A stretch of 64,000 nt of DNA from Streptomyces sp. SPB162 (GTDB taxonomy: Bacteria; Actinomycetota; Actinomycetes; Streptomycetales; Streptomycetaceae): positions 6,331,001 to 6,395,000 of the forward strand of contig NZ_JAQFII010000001.1 of NCBI RefSeq assembly GCF_029504575.1. The letters are read 5' to 3'. Positions 35,051 through 43,973 of the stretch are shown one piece after another (the first letter of the stretch is position 1; each line of letters begins with the position of its first letter). A program made the position numbers and the translations under genes. The notes under the pieces were generated by a model that did not search any database, was not told the DNA's origin, and worked only from the letters and a program-made list of their open reading frames with translations.

Positions 35051-36538
35051 TCACGGCCGGTAGACCACCAGGGCACTGGGAATTTTGCCGAGCAGCAGCT
35101 CCGAGGGTGCGGGGACCACCTCGCCGTCGTAGGCGAGATGGCTTCCCGCGCCCAGACCGCGGATCCGCAGCCGGCGCAGTTTGGCGGCGGAGTACACCGG
35201 GGAGCGGGTGAGGAAGCCGGTCACGGCGGCCCCGATCAGCCGTGTGCGGGCGAACGGACCGCCGTCCACGATGCGTACGTCCAGGATCCCGTCGTTCAGG
35301 TCGCGGCGGCGCACCGGCGCCAGCCCCACGCTCGAGTACTCGCAGTTCCCGGCGAAGATCAGCCAGACCGAGCGGCGGCGCCCGTTGATCTCGACGTCGA
35401 CCGGCTCGGACGTGCGCAGCACGTGCACCGCCGCCAGGACGCTCGCCGGCCAGCTGCCCACCCGCCGCGACCAGCGCTCGCGGACGCGCACCAGCTCCGG
35501 GTACGAGCCGATGCTGAAGGTGTTCACGAAGGGGACCGCCTCCGCGCCGCCCGGCGTGTCGTACGAGGTGTACGTCGCGATGTCGACGGCCGCCGCGGTT
35601 CCCGCCATGACGGCGACGGCGGCGTCCTCGACCGTGCTGATGCCGAGGTCCAGGGCGAAGTGGTTGCGCGTTCCGCCGGGGAAGACCACCAGCGGAAGGC
35701 TGTGCCGCATGGCGATCGAAGCGGCCAGGGTGACCGTCCCGTCGCCGCCGCACACCCCGAGCGCCCCGTTGTGCTCGATGGCCTGCTGCGCGGCCTTCTC
35801 CAGCAGCTCGGCCAGGTCGTCGTCCTCCGTGCGCTCCGCCACCCCGGCCAACGGCAGGGCGGTGCGGATCCGTTCGGCGGGCGGGTTGAGCAGCGCGGGC
35901 GGCCCCGACAGCTCGTTGACCACGACGAACAGCCCGCGCCCCTCCGGCAGCGAAGGGGCGTTCACGGCCGGGCCCACGTCGGCGGGCGAACCGTCGGAGG
36001 TGGGGATGAGGGCCCGCACCACGAAGGCGGCCCCCATGCCGAACGCCACGCCGGCCACCACGTCGCTCGGGTAGTGCACCCCCGTGTAGACCCGGGAGAA
36101 CGCCACCGAGGCGGCGATCGGTGCCACCACCGTGCCCCAGCGGCCGGACTCCATGAGGACCCCGGTCGCGAAGGCGGCGGCCGAGGCCGCGTGCCCGGAC
36201 GGGAAGGAGGTGGTGAAGGGCTGGTGCCGCAGACGGCGTATCACCGGAACGGCGCGCAGTATCGGACGTGCCCGGCGCACCGCCCGTTTGCCCACGGTGT
36301 TCACCGTCGCCGAGGCGAGCGCCAGCGATCCCACACCGCGCAACGCGGCCCTGCGGCCGTCCCTCCCGCCGACCGCGGCGATCCCGGCGGCCACCCCGAA
36401 CCACAGCAGTCCGTGGTTGGCGCTGCGGCTCAGTCGCGGCAGAACGGGTTCAGCGCCCGGCCAGCGGCGGCTGGCGACCTGGTGGAACAACTTGTGGTCC
36501 CACATCTTCAACGAGCGGGCCCTGGCACGAGGCTTCAT
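35051..36538 (-). CDS. PAP2 phosphatase-diacylglycerol kinase fusion
   Basis: Bifunctional lipid enzyme of 495 residues. The N-terminal half is a membrane PAP2 phosphatase with the three signature motifs KRAVRRARP, PSGHAASAAAFA and SRVYTGVHYPSDVVAG. The C-terminal half is a diacylglycerol/sphingosine-kinase-type domain with the nucleotide motif GVCGGDGTVTLAA and the VFPGGTRNHFALDLG segment. The fusion should both remove phosphate from and add phosphate to lipids, or act on polyprenyl-phosphates. This architecture is common in actinomycetes. Start at the ATG at 36538. Confidence 0.94.
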   Translation of the reverse strand: MKPRARARSLKMWDHKLFHQVASRRWPGAEPVLPRLSRSANHGLLWFGVAAGIAAVGGRDGRRAALRGVGSLALASATVNTVGKRAVRRARPILRAVPVIRRLRHQPFTTSFPSGHAASAAAFATGVLMESGRWGTVVAPIAASVAFSRVYTGVHYPSDVVAGVAFGMGAAFVVRALIPTSDGSPADVGPAVNAPSLPEGRGLFVVVNELSGPPALLNPPAERIRTALPLAGVAERTEDDDLAELLEKAAQQAIEHNGALGVCGGDGTVTLAASIAMRHSLPLVVFPGGTRNHFALDLGISTVEDAAVAVMAGTAAAVDIATYTSYDTPGGAEAVPFVNTFSIGSYPELVRVRERWSRRVGSWPASVLAAVHVLRTSEPVDVEINGRRRSVWLIFAGNCEYSSVGLAPVRRRDLNDGILDVRIVDGGPFARTRLIGAAVTGFLTRSPVYSAAKLRRLRIRGLGAGSHLAYDGEVVPAPSELLLGKIPSALVVYRP

Positions 36539-36736
36539 GCGCTAGCGGCTACCCGGGCAACCGATTTCGATACCACCGCGCTGGGCCGTGCGTGAACGGG
36601 GCCGTGCCCGGCACGGGCGGATCGGGGCCCGGCCCCGGCAAACGGGTGGGCGGCGGGGCGGGAGGGCATGGCACTCCGGCGCCGCGTGCGCCGGCTGGGA
36701 AGGTGGCCGCAGGCCAACGACCCACCGGAGGCACGG

Positions 36737-37909
36737 ATGCAGGGGACGACCCCGTACGACCTCAGGCCCGATCCGGGGCTGCCCGTCCCCGCGTACTGGA
36801 CCGCGCACCTGGCGGGGATTGATCCGGAACCGGCCGGCGGCGGCCCGGCCGTGCGGCAGGCGGCCGCCGGGTACTGGGAGCGCCGCGGCCTGTGGACCGA
36901 CCCGGAGCGCGTCGTGGCCGCGCCCGGAGCCGAGCAGTTGCTGCTCGCGCTCCTCGCGGCCACCGGCGGCGGCCTGGTGCTGGCCCGGCCCTCCGCCGCC
37001 TGGCAGGCGCCCGTCGCCCGGCTGCTCGGCCGCGCGGTGTCCACCGTGCCCGCGCCGCCGGAGGGCGGCGGCGCGCCGGACCCGTTCGCGCTGCTGGAGA
37101 CCGTCCGCCGGGCGCGGGAGGAGGGCGCGGACCCGCGGGTCCTCCTGCTCTCGCCGGCGGACGATCCGACCGGCACCGTCACGTCGCCCGAACTGCTGCG
37201 CGAGAGCTGCGAGGCGGCCGCCGAGGCGGGGCTGATCGTCGTGTCCGACGAGACGTACAGCGACACCCGGCACGACCCCGGCACGGTCCTGCTCAGCCCG
37301 GCCGAGATGCTTCCCGAGCGGACGATCGTCCTCAACGATCTCGGCGGCTCGGTCGCGCCCCCGTGCTGCCCGGTCGCACTCGCCCGGTTCCCGGACTCGG
37401 ACGAGGGCACCGCACTGCGGGAGCGGGTGGCGCGCCACTGCGCCGAGTTGCGGGCCGTCCTGCCGGCACCGGTGGCCGCGGCGGCGGCGTACGTCCTGAC
37501 GGAACCGGACGACGTACGTGCCCACACCGCCGCCGCGAACCGCCTGCGCGCGGCCGTCGGAGCCGCCGCGTGCCACGCCGTCACCGCCGCCGGCGCGCTG
37601 TGCCGCCCACCCCAGGCGGGCTTCCAGCTCTACGCCGAGCTGACCTCCCACGACACCCACGACCTTCCCGACGCGCCCGCCCTCGAACGCCATCTCACCC
37701 AGCGGCTCGGCAGGCGCGTCCTCGGCGGCCACCGGTTCGGCGACGACCCCGCGGCGCTCCGGGTCCGGATCGACACCGGCCCGCTGCACGGCGGCACCGA
37801 CGAGGAGCGGCGCGCGGCGCTGGACGCGGGGGATCCGCGGGAAGTGCCCCATGTGGCCCAGGCGTTGGCGGAGCTCCAGGCGGCCTTCACCGAACTGACG
37901 GCCGGCTGA
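36737..37909 (+). CDS. Aminotransferase class I/II-fold protein lacking the PLP lysine
   Basis: Type I aminotransferase fold protein of 390 residues. Recognisable parts are the N-terminal TPYDLRPDPGLPVPAYW, the cofactor pocket Gly stretch APGAEQLLLALLAATGG, the LLLSPADDPTGT segment, IVVSDETYSD (the Asp-x-x-Tyr that normally contacts PLP) and a C-terminal RVRIDTGPL. At the place where the Schiff-base Lys normally lies (SxSK), it reads IVLNDLGGSVAPPCCPV, with no Lys. It may be inactive as a transaminase, bind another ligand or have a regulatory role. Start at the ATG at 36737 with GGAGG upstream. Confidence 0.8.
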   Translation: MQGTTPYDLRPDPGLPVPAYWTAHLAGIDPEPAGGGPAVRQAAAGYWERRGLWTDPERVVAAPGAEQLLLALLAATGGGLVLARPSAAWQAPVARLLGRAVSTVPAPPEGGGAPDPFALLETVRRAREEGADPRVLLLSPADDPTGTVTSPELLRESCEAAAEAGLIVVSDETYSDTRHDPGTVLLSPAEMLPERTIVLNDLGGSVAPPCCPVALARFPDSDEGTALRERVARHCAELRAVLPAPVAAAAAYVLTEPDDVRAHTAAANRLRAAVGAAACHAVTAAGALCRPPQAGFQLYAELTSHDTHDLPDAPALERHLTQRLGRRVLGGHRFGDDPAALRVRIDTGPLHGGTDEERRAALDAGDPREVPHVAQALAELQAAFTELTAG

Positions 37910-38026
37910 CCCACGGTCGGGCCACGGGGGCGCGTCCCACCGCGCCCGCCGCGGCGGGCGCCGCCGCCCCACGCCGCCCACGGATGGGAGACTCGATGAC
38001 CGATCAGACCGACACGGCCTAGCCGC

Positions 38027-38665
38027 TCACCCGTCGGCCGGGCCGGCCTTCCGGTGCGCCCGGCGCCACACCTGCGGCACCACCGCGACGAGGAAGGCGA
38101 TGCCCACGGCGAGCGCGACGCCCTGCCAGGGCTCGGGGAAGAGCGAGCCGCCGACGATCCCGATCAGCTGGTACGCGGCGGCCCACGCCAGGCAGGCCGC
38201 GATGTCGCCGCGGACGAAACGGCGCAGCGGCAGTTCGCCCAGCAGACAGGCCAGCATCACCGGTATCCGTCCCGCGGGGATCAGCCGGGACAGCACCAGG
38301 ACCGCCACACCGTGCTCGTCGAGCTGCCGCTGCGCCGTGGCCAGGTGCTCGGGGTCGGCGCGGTTCTGCAGGCGGTGCAGCAGGCGCGAGCCGTTCTTGG
38401 AGTGGACGCCGCGCAGTCCGAGCCAGTAGAGCCCCACGTCGCCGAGGAACGCGGCCAGTGCCGCCACCGCGAAGACCAGCGCGAGCGCGAACGGCGAGGT
38501 CTGGTGGAAGGCGACCACGGCCGCGCCGCTGACCAGCGCCCCGGTCGGGATCACCGGCACCAGCGAGCCGAGCACCACCAGCAGGAAGAGCGTCGGGTAG
38601 CCGACCGCCTGCTGGGTGCTCTGCGCGTTGGAGGACGACGCGGTCTCCGCGAGGTAGTGGATCAC
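38027..38665 (-). CDS. DedA-family membrane protein
   Basis: A 212-residue membrane protein of the DedA/VTT superfamily, which act as lipid (for example undecaprenyl-phosphate or phosphatidyl lipid) transporters. Conserved elements are the re-entrant VVLGSLVPVIPTGALVSGAA and SRLIPAGRIPVMLACLLGEL (the Arg-containing helix), plus later hydrophobic helices. The GTG start overlaps the upstream MBL-fold stop by four bases, so the two are co-translated. That coupling may mean they share a lipid- or phosphoester-related task. Confidence 0.9.
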   Translation of the reverse strand: MIHYLAETASSSNAQSTQQAVGYPTLFLLVVLGSLVPVIPTGALVSGAAVVAFHQTSPFALALVFAVAALAAFLGDVGLYWLGLRGVHSKNGSRLLHRLQNRADPEHLATAQRQLDEHGVAVLVLSRLIPAGRIPVMLACLLGELPLRRFVRGDIAACLAWAAAYQLIGIVGGSLFPEPWQGVALAVGIAFLVAVVPQVWRRAHRKAGPADG

Positions 38666-39435
38666 CGTGCCGCCGCCAGCCGCACGCTTTCGCCGTGCTC
38701 CAGCCGGTGCACGGCCACGTCCGGTGCGAGCAGTGCGGCCTGCCGCACGAACTCGGTCCCCGGGGTGTGGAACTCGTGCGGCCGCACCGCGTCCATGCCC
38801 ACCGGCCAGTACGTGCCGTAGTGGATCGGCACCGCCGCCGCGGGCGCGAGCCGCGCCAGGGCCTGCGCTGCCCGTGCGGCGTCCAGGTGGCCGGGGCCGA
38901 GGAACGGGCCCCAGCCGCCGACCGGCAACAGCGCCGCGTCGCAGGGCCCGACCTCGGCGGCCATCTCGTCGAACAACCCGGTGTCCCCGGCGAAGTACGT
39001 CCGGGCGGCGCCGTCCACCACGTACCCGAGCGCCGCGACGCGGTGCGGCCCGTACGGCAGCCGCCGCCCGTCGTGTGCCGCGGGAACCGCGCGGATGGTC
39101 AGCGGGCCGACCCGTACCTCGTCGCCCGCCACCACCTCGACCAGATCGAGTCCGCGCAGCCGTCGCAGCGCCGGCACGGCCCGGGGAGCGCCGCGTGGCA
39201 CCAGCACCCGCGTGCCGGGCGCGAGCCGGGCCAGCGAGGCGGGGTGCAGATGGTCGGCGTGCAGATGGGAGACGACGGCGACGTCCGCCACCGCCGCCTC
39301 CGGCGGTGGCACGGCCCCGTGCCGCCGCCGCAGATGCGCGAGCCGCCGCACGAACAGCGGGTCGGTCAGCACGCGGACGCCCGAGTCCCGCACGGTCGCC
39401 GTGGCATGCCCCCACCACGTGATCTCCACCGCCAC
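38662..39435 (-). CDS. MBL-fold metallo-hydrolase (UlaG/NAPE-PLD-like)
   Basis: A 257-residue metallo-beta-lactamase-fold hydrolase. The metal motif is VVSHLHADHLHP; further ligands are likely in VPAAHDG, YFAGDTGLFDE and PIHYGTYWPVG. Starting EITWWGHATATVRDSGVRVL, it resembles the UlaG/NAPE-PLD-like branch that hydrolyses lactones or phospholipid esters. The GTG at 39435 has a GGAGGG site seven bases upstream; the long frame beyond it is antisense to another gene. It heads the two-gene unit with DedA. Confidence 0.9.
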   Translation of the reverse strand: MAVEITWWGHATATVRDSGVRVLTDPLFVRRLAHLRRRHGAVPPPEAAVADVAVVSHLHADHLHPASLARLAPGTRVLVPRGAPRAVPALRRLRGLDLVEVVAGDEVRVGPLTIRAVPAAHDGRRLPYGPHRVAALGYVVDGAARTYFAGDTGLFDEMAAEVGPCDAALLPVGGWGPFLGPGHLDAARAAQALARLAPAAAVPIHYGTYWPVGMDAVRPHEFHTPGTEFVRQAALLAPDVAVHRLEHGESVRLAAAR

Positions 39436-39642
39436 CGAACCGTCCCTCCACCGCACTGGCGCTCTTACCGTCGTCCGTCCCCGTCTGCCGCCCCCGACCC
39501 TATGCCGATCACGGAACCGGTGCGGGGGGTGGCCCGGACGGGGGCCGCGGGACGTTGTGGCAGGGTGGAGGGGATGCAGGAGGTACCCGGGTCCGGCGGC
39601 ACCGGTGACCGGACCGCGAACAGGACATGAGGTGAGCCGGGC

Positions 39643-41757
39643 GTGCTGCGGCGGTGGCGGTGGCGGGCCATGGGGCGGGCGGTCGCGCGCGTGGTGGCCG
39701 TCTGGGCGGTGTCGGCGGCGACGCTGGCGGCCCTGGCGGGCATCCTGCCCGATTTCAGCATCCAGTCGCCCGCCGGCGACGACCCCCCGCAGCTGGCCGT
39801 CACCGCCGGGATCGGCGCGGGCGCCTTCGGTCTGCTCAGTGCCCTGGTATGGCCCGTGCTGGTGCGCGCCCTGCTGATGGTCCCGGCGCTGGTCCTGGGC
39901 ATGCTGGTCTTCTTCCTCAACGGGTCGCTGCTGCTGCTCGCCCTGCGTTTCACCCCGCACGGCGAGGTCACACCCGCCACGGCCGTCGTGATCGCCGCCG
40001 TGATGTCGGCGACGTCCTCGGCGACCAGCACCGCGCTCGCGGTCCGCGACGACGAGGCGTACGGACGGCGGCTCGCGCGGCTCGCGGGCCGCAGACGGCC
40101 CGAGCCGGGCGAAACGGGGCCGAAGACCCCCGGCACGCTCTTCCTGCAACTCGACGGCGTCGGCCACGACGTCCTGCGCGAGGCCGTCCGCCCCTCGCGG
40201 CGCGGCGGACGGACCCGGCCGCCGGCGATGGAGACCGTCGCGGAGTGGCTGGACAGCAGCCACCGGATGCTGCCGTGGCGCACCGACTGGAGCAGCCAGA
40301 CCGGCGCCAGCCAGCTCGGCATCCTGCACGGTTCCAACCACGACGTGCCCGCCTTCCGCTGGTTCGAGAAGGACACCGGGCAGCTGATGGTCTGCAACCG
40401 GCCGTCCAGCGCGGCGGAACTGGAGCGCCGGGCCATGGAGCACACCGGCTCGCGCGGCCTGCTGGCCGAGGACGGCGCGAGCCGCGGCAACCTCTTCAGC
40501 GGCGGCGCGGACCAGATGGCGCTGGTGATGTCGGCGGCTGTGCGGCGCGGCACGTTCCGCCGTTCCCGGTCCGGCTACTTCGCGTACTTCTCCGACCCCG
40601 CCAACGCCGTGCGCACGGCCTGGTCCTTCGTCGCCGAGGTCGGCCGCGAGATCGCCGAGTCGACGGCCTCACGACTTCGCCGGGACCGGCCCCGGATCAA
40701 GCGCGGCGGCCTGTACCCGCTGCTGCGCGCCTTCGCGACGGTCGTCGAACGCGATGTCGCGGTCGCCGCGGTGGTCGGCGACATGCTCGCCGGCCGCACC
40801 GCGGTCTACGCGGACCTCGTCGCGTACGACGAGGTCGCGCACCACTCCGGTCCGCGCAGCCGCGACGCGTTCAAAGTGCTGAACCGCCTGGACGGTTCGA
40901 TCCGGCTCATCGCCGACGCCGCCCGCTACGCGCCCCGCCCGTACCGGATCGTGCTGCTCTCCGACCACGGTCAGAGCTATGGCGAGACCTTCGCCGACGC
41001 GTACGGGCTGACGCTGAAGGAACTCGTCCGCGCGGGCTGCGACCTCCCCGTCCCGCGCCGCGCGGAACGCAGTGTGAGCGGCGCGGAGGCCAGGACCGCG
41101 GCCCGCACCGCCCTGCACCGGGACGAACGCGGCCGGCACCCGGAGGAGGAGAAGGAGTGCGCGGGCCCGCCCTCCGACCCCGTCGTCCTGGCCTCGGGCA
41201 ACCTCGGCCTCGTCACCTTCCCCGACCTCCCGGGCCGCGTCACCCGGGAGGAGATCGACGAGCGCCACCCCACGCTCCTGAGCACCCTGGTGGACCACCC
41301 GGGCATCGGCTTCGTCCTGGTCCGCAGCGCCACCCGGGGCCCGCTCGCGCTGGGCGCGGGCGGCGCGGAACACGAGCTGGACACCGGCCGCATCCGCGTC
41401 GCCGACCCCCTCGCCCCCTTCGGCAAGGGCGCCGCCGAGACGGTCCGCCGCACCGACGGATTCCCGCACGTCGCCGACCTGATGGTCAACTCCTCCTACG
41501 ACCCGGCCACCGGGGCCGTGCACGCCTTCGAGCAGCAGGCCGGCTCCCACGGCGGCCTCGGCGGCGACCAGAGCCGGCCGTTCCTCCTCTTCCCCTGCAC
41601 GCTGACCGAGCCGGAAGGCCCCCTGACGGGCGCCGAAAGCCTGCACGGGGTGCTGAGCGCCTGGCTCTCCGAGAGCCCCGACCGGTTCCCGCGGGAAAAC
41701 CCGTTTGCACGGGAGCTGCCGGAACCTGGAGAGTTGCCCCAACACCAAGGGGCGTAG
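39643..41757 (+). CDS. Membrane phosphodiesterase/alkaline-phosphatase-superfamily protein
   Basis: A 704-residue protein with a membrane N-terminus and a phosphodiesterase catalytic part. Hydrophobic segments lie around residues 10-31, 48-68, 75-98 and 105-130 (a holin-like module). The catalytic half has LFLQLDGVGHD (metal Asp), WSSQTGASQLGI (the Thr/Ser nucleophile segment), LVAYDEVAHHSG and VLLSDHGQSYG, typical of the alkaline phosphatase/nucleotide pyrophosphatase fold. GTG start at 39643. Its stop (TAG at 41755-41757) lies inside the tRNA-Trp gene. Substrate unknown. Confidence 0.9.
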   Translation: MLRRWRWRAMGRAVARVVAVWAVSAATLAALAGILPDFSIQSPAGDDPPQLAVTAGIGAGAFGLLSALVWPVLVRALLMVPALVLGMLVFFLNGSLLLLALRFTPHGEVTPATAVVIAAVMSATSSATSTALAVRDDEAYGRRLARLAGRRRPEPGETGPKTPGTLFLQLDGVGHDVLREAVRPSRRGGRTRPPAMETVAEWLDSSHRMLPWRTDWSSQTGASQLGILHGSNHDVPAFRWFEKDTGQLMVCNRPSSAAELERRAMEHTGSRGLLAEDGASRGNLFSGGADQMALVMSAAVRRGTFRRSRSGYFAYFSDPANAVRTAWSFVAEVGREIAESTASRLRRDRPRIKRGGLYPLLRAFATVVERDVAVAAVVGDMLAGRTAVYADLVAYDEVAHHSGPRSRDAFKVLNRLDGSIRLIADAARYAPRPYRIVLLSDHGQSYGETFADAYGLTLKELVRAGCDLPVPRRAERSVSGAEARTAARTALHRDERGRHPEEEKECAGPPSDPVVLASGNLGLVTFPDLPGRVTREEIDERHPTLLSTLVDHPGIGFVLVRSATRGPLALGAGGAEHELDTGRIRVADPLAPFGKGAAETVRRTDGFPHVADLMVNSSYDPATGAVHAFEQQAGSHGGLGGDQSRPFLLFPCTLTEPEGPLTGAESLHGVLSAWLSESPDRFPRENPFARELPEPGELPQHQGA

Positions 41758-41821
41758 CTCAGCTGGCCAGAGCACCGGTCTCCAAAACCGAAGGTCGCAG
41801 GTTCGATCCCTGCCGCCCCTG
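41748..41821 (+). tRNA. tRNA-Trp (anticodon CCA)
   Basis: A 74-base cloverleaf. The acceptor AGGGGCG pairs with CGCCCCT. The D stem is GCTC/GAGC, the anticodon loop CTCCAAA gives CCA, and the T stem GCAGG/CCTGC carries loop TTCGATC; the discriminator is G. The anticodon stem CCGGT/ACCGA has a C-A mismatch at its outer pair (41775/41791), which is unusual. CCA is not encoded. The first ten bases overlap the end of the phosphodiesterase gene, whose TAG stop is tRNA positions 8-10. Confidence 0.93.
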
Positions 41822-41898
41822 CCCATCACGTGCTCTCGCCGGCCGGCCGCGGGTCGTCCGCCGGAGAGGTTCCGCCGGAGCGGGAAGCCGCGCCTCGG

Positions 41899-42660
41899 TC
41901 AGGCGGTGAGGCCGCCGTCCAGCACGAGGTCGGCTCCCACGGTGAACGCGGCCTCGGCGGAGGTGAGGTAGAGCACCGCGGCGGCGATCTCGTCGAGGGA
42001 CCCGGCCCGGCCCGCCGGGACCTCGCGCCGCATACGGGCCGCCTTGTCGGCGGGGCTCTCGCCGGGGCGGGTGGACATGGGGGTGTCGACCGGGCCGGGG
42101 CTGACCGCGTTGATGCGGACGCCGTCGGCGATGTGGTCGAGGGCGGCGTTGCGGGTCAGCGCGCTGACGGCGGCCTTGGCGGCCACGTACGCGCCCAGAT
42201 TCCGGACGCGGCCGTGCGCACCGAGGTTGGAGGAGACGTTGACGATCGCGCCGCCGCCGTGCGCACGCATATGGGCGATCTCGTACTTCATCGAGAGCCA
42301 GGTTCCGGTGAGGTTGGTGTCGAGGCTCGACCGCCAGGCGTCCTCGGATATGTCGGCGACCGGAGCCGGGGCCGTCAGGATGCCTACGTTGTTGACGGCG
42401 ACGTCGAGCCCGCCGAAGCGCGCCACCGTGTCCTGGACCAGGCGCTGGACGTCCTGGGAGCGCGTGATGTCGGCGGTGGCGGCGACGGCTTCGCCGCCCG
42501 CGGCCTCGATGAGCGCGACCGTCTCCTTCAGTGGTTCCGCCGTGCGCCCGGCGACGGCGACTTTGGCCCCCTCCCGGGCGAAGGCGAGGGCGATGCCCCG
42601 GCCGATCCCGGATCCGGCGCCGGTGACGAGGACGGTCCTGCCGGTGAAGCGTGCGGTCAT
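41899..42660 (-). CDS. Short-chain dehydrogenase/reductase
   Basis: Classical SDR of 253 residues. Cofactor motif VTGAGSGIGRGIALAF, structural NNVGIL, catalytic Ser in NVSSNLG and Tyr/Lys in YVAAK, followed by the usual INAVSPGPVDTPM and a C-terminal VLDGGLTA. The Arg in AGRTAEP after strand 2 suggests preference for NADP(H). Start at the ATG at 42660. The TetR gene lies 89 bases upstream on the same strand, and the SDR promoter shares that gene's operator core, so it is probably the regulated partner. Substrate unknown. Confidence 0.93.
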   Translation of the reverse strand: MTARFTGRTVLVTGAGSGIGRGIALAFAREGAKVAVAGRTAEPLKETVALIEAAGGEAVAATADITRSQDVQRLVQDTVARFGGLDVAVNNVGILTAPAPVADISEDAWRSSLDTNLTGTWLSMKYEIAHMRAHGGGAIVNVSSNLGAHGRVRNLGAYVAAKAAVSALTRNAALDHIADGVRINAVSPGPVDTPMSTRPGESPADKAARMRREVPAGRAGSLDEIAAAVLYLTSAEAAFTVGADLVLDGGLTA

Positions 42661-42702
42661 GACGGAAACTCCCGGATGGTGGACGGAGTAATACTGGATC
42701 GA

Positions 42703-42712
42703 TCGTTCTTGA
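42703..42712. promoter_or_regulatory. TetR operator half in the SDR promoter
   Basis: TCGTTCTTGA, the reverse complement of the TCAAGAACGA core found twice in front of the TetR gene. It lies 43 bases upstream of the SDR start in a locally AT-rich stretch. The shared core in both promoters supports regulation of the SDR gene by the TetR protein. Confidence 0.6.
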
Positions 42713-42749
42713 ATAGGCGCAGGCAACAGCCCGCCCCCGGTGCGGACGG

Positions 42750-43331
42750 TCAGTCGAGGAGTGAGAGGGCCTGCGCCGCCGCGTCCCTGACGCGGGCCGG
42801 GTCCTGACCGGCCTTGCCGACCACCCGCATGCCCTGCATGAGGACCAGCAGCAGCCGTGCCAACGCCCGCGGATCGCGCCCTGCGGGCAGCGTTCCTTGG
42901 GCCCGGGCGCGGGTGAGTGCCGAGGTGAGCGCCGTCTCCAGCCAGTCCCAACTGGCCTCGACGCGCCGTGCGGCGACCTGGTCGTGCGGCGCCAGCTCGA
43001 CCGCGGTGTTGGTGATGAAGCAGCCGCGCCGCAGGTCGTCGCAGGCGGACTCCTCCGCGAAGCGCGTCACCACGGCGCGGACGGAGGGGAGCGCGGGTCC
43101 CGGCTGGGACAGCTCCTCCATCAGGGCCGGGTCGCACAGCTCGCCGTACCGCTCCAGCGCTTTGACGTACAGTCCGTGCTTGCTGCCGAACGTCCCGTAG
43201 ATGCCGGCGCGAGCGATGCCGAGGTGCTCGACGAGATCGGCCATCGACGTCGCCTCGTAGCCGCGCCGCCAGAACAGCTCCAGGGCTGACTGCAGCGCGG
43301 CATCGGGGTCGAATTCCCTGGTCCTGGCCAC
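42750..43331 (-). CDS. TetR-family transcriptional regulator
   Basis: A 193-residue TetR-family repressor. The N-terminal helix-turn-helix is EATSMADLVEHLGIARAGIY followed by GTFGSKHGLYVKALERY, a very typical pattern. The remainder is the all-helical ligand-binding domain (TetR_C). It sits directly upstream of the SDR gene, and a tandem repeat of its likely operator lies 20 bases before its own start, which indicates autoregulation. Many such TetR-SDR pairs respond to small electrophiles or quinones; the ligand here is unknown. Confidence 0.95.
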   Translation of the reverse strand: MARTREFDPDAALQSALELFWRRGYEATSMADLVEHLGIARAGIYGTFGSKHGLYVKALERYGELCDPALMEELSQPGPALPSVRAVVTRFAEESACDDLRRGCFITNTAVELAPHDQVAARRVEASWDWLETALTSALTRARAQGTLPAGRDPRALARLLLVLMQGMRVVGKAGQDPARVRDAAAQALSLLD

Positions 43332-43350
43332 AGAGAAGACGCTATCCGTA

Positions 43351-43378
43351 TCAAGAACGAACGGTCAAGAACGAACGG
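43351..43378. promoter_or_regulatory. Tandem operator repeat upstream of the TetR gene
   Basis: Two perfect direct copies of TCAAGAACGAACGG in tandem, 20-47 bases upstream of the TetR start codon. The same core occurs inverted in the SDR promoter at 42703-42712. The position suits binding of the TetR protein over its own promoter. Confidence 0.7.
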
Positions 43379-43392
43379 TCTCGAATTCTCGA

Positions 43393-43896
43393 TCAGACTT
43401 CGAGGCGCAGCCGCAGTCGGCGCAGGCCGTCTCCGCTCGTCTCCACCGTTCCGACCGGCCGCCATCCGAGCCCGGCGTAGAAGGCGCGCGCCCGGTCGTT
43501 GTGCTCCCACACCCCCGCCAGCCCGGTGAGCACGCCCGTCTCGCGCAGGGACTGGACATAGGCCGCGTGCAGCCGGCCACCGATACCGCGCCGCCACTGG
43601 CCCGGCCGCACATGGATCTGCGACAGCTCCAGCGCGGTGCCCGGGACGTCCGACTCCATGGAGAGCACGCCCACCACCTCGCCGTCGGCCTCGGCGATCA
43701 GCGTCGTCTTCCCGGGCAGTTGGATCGCCCGCGCCCAGCCGTTGAACCGCGCGAGCAGCCCGCCCGGTGCGTCGATCTCGTCCCCGGGTGCGCCGCCCTC
43801 CTGGTGCGCGGCGGCGCAGGCCGCCGTGTGGATGCTCACGACCGCGTCCAGGTCGTCCATCTCGGCCGGGCGTATGCGCACAGGAAGATCATTCAT
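43393..43896 (-). CDS. GNAT family N-acetyltransferase
   Basis: A 167-residue acetyltransferase. It starts with VRIRPAEMDDLDAVVSIHTA. The acetyl-CoA loop is QIHVRPGQWRRGIGGRLHAA, followed by LAGVWEHNDRARAFYAGLGW, the usual C-terminal part. The stop is 62 bases from the TetR start. Substrate unknown; proximity to the TetR gene may be fortuitous. Confidence 0.91.
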   Translation of the reverse strand: MNDLPVRIRPAEMDDLDAVVSIHTAACAAAHQEGGAPGDEIDAPGGLLARFNGWARAIQLPGKTTLIAEADGEVVGVLSMESDVPGTALELSQIHVRPGQWRRGIGGRLHAAYVQSLRETGVLTGLAGVWEHNDRARAFYAGLGWRPVGTVETSGDGLRRLRLRLEV

Positions 43897-43973
43897 GCTG
43901 AATATGACGCAGATCGACGGGCATTGGTTCCCCGAATCGAGACCGGGTTGTTATCGGACCGAAGCCTACGTCC

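Noticed and set aside
37984..38022. 12-codon frame (MGDSMTDQTDTA) after the aminotransferase-like gene
   Set aside because: It is very short and lacks any recognisable context, although a purine-rich stretch precedes its second ATG. It may be chance.
39643..41757. Phage origin suggested by the holin-like N-terminus of the phosphodiesterase
   Set aside because: No other phage genes, integrase or attachment repeats are nearby, and the catalytic domain is typical of chromosomal actinomycete proteins.
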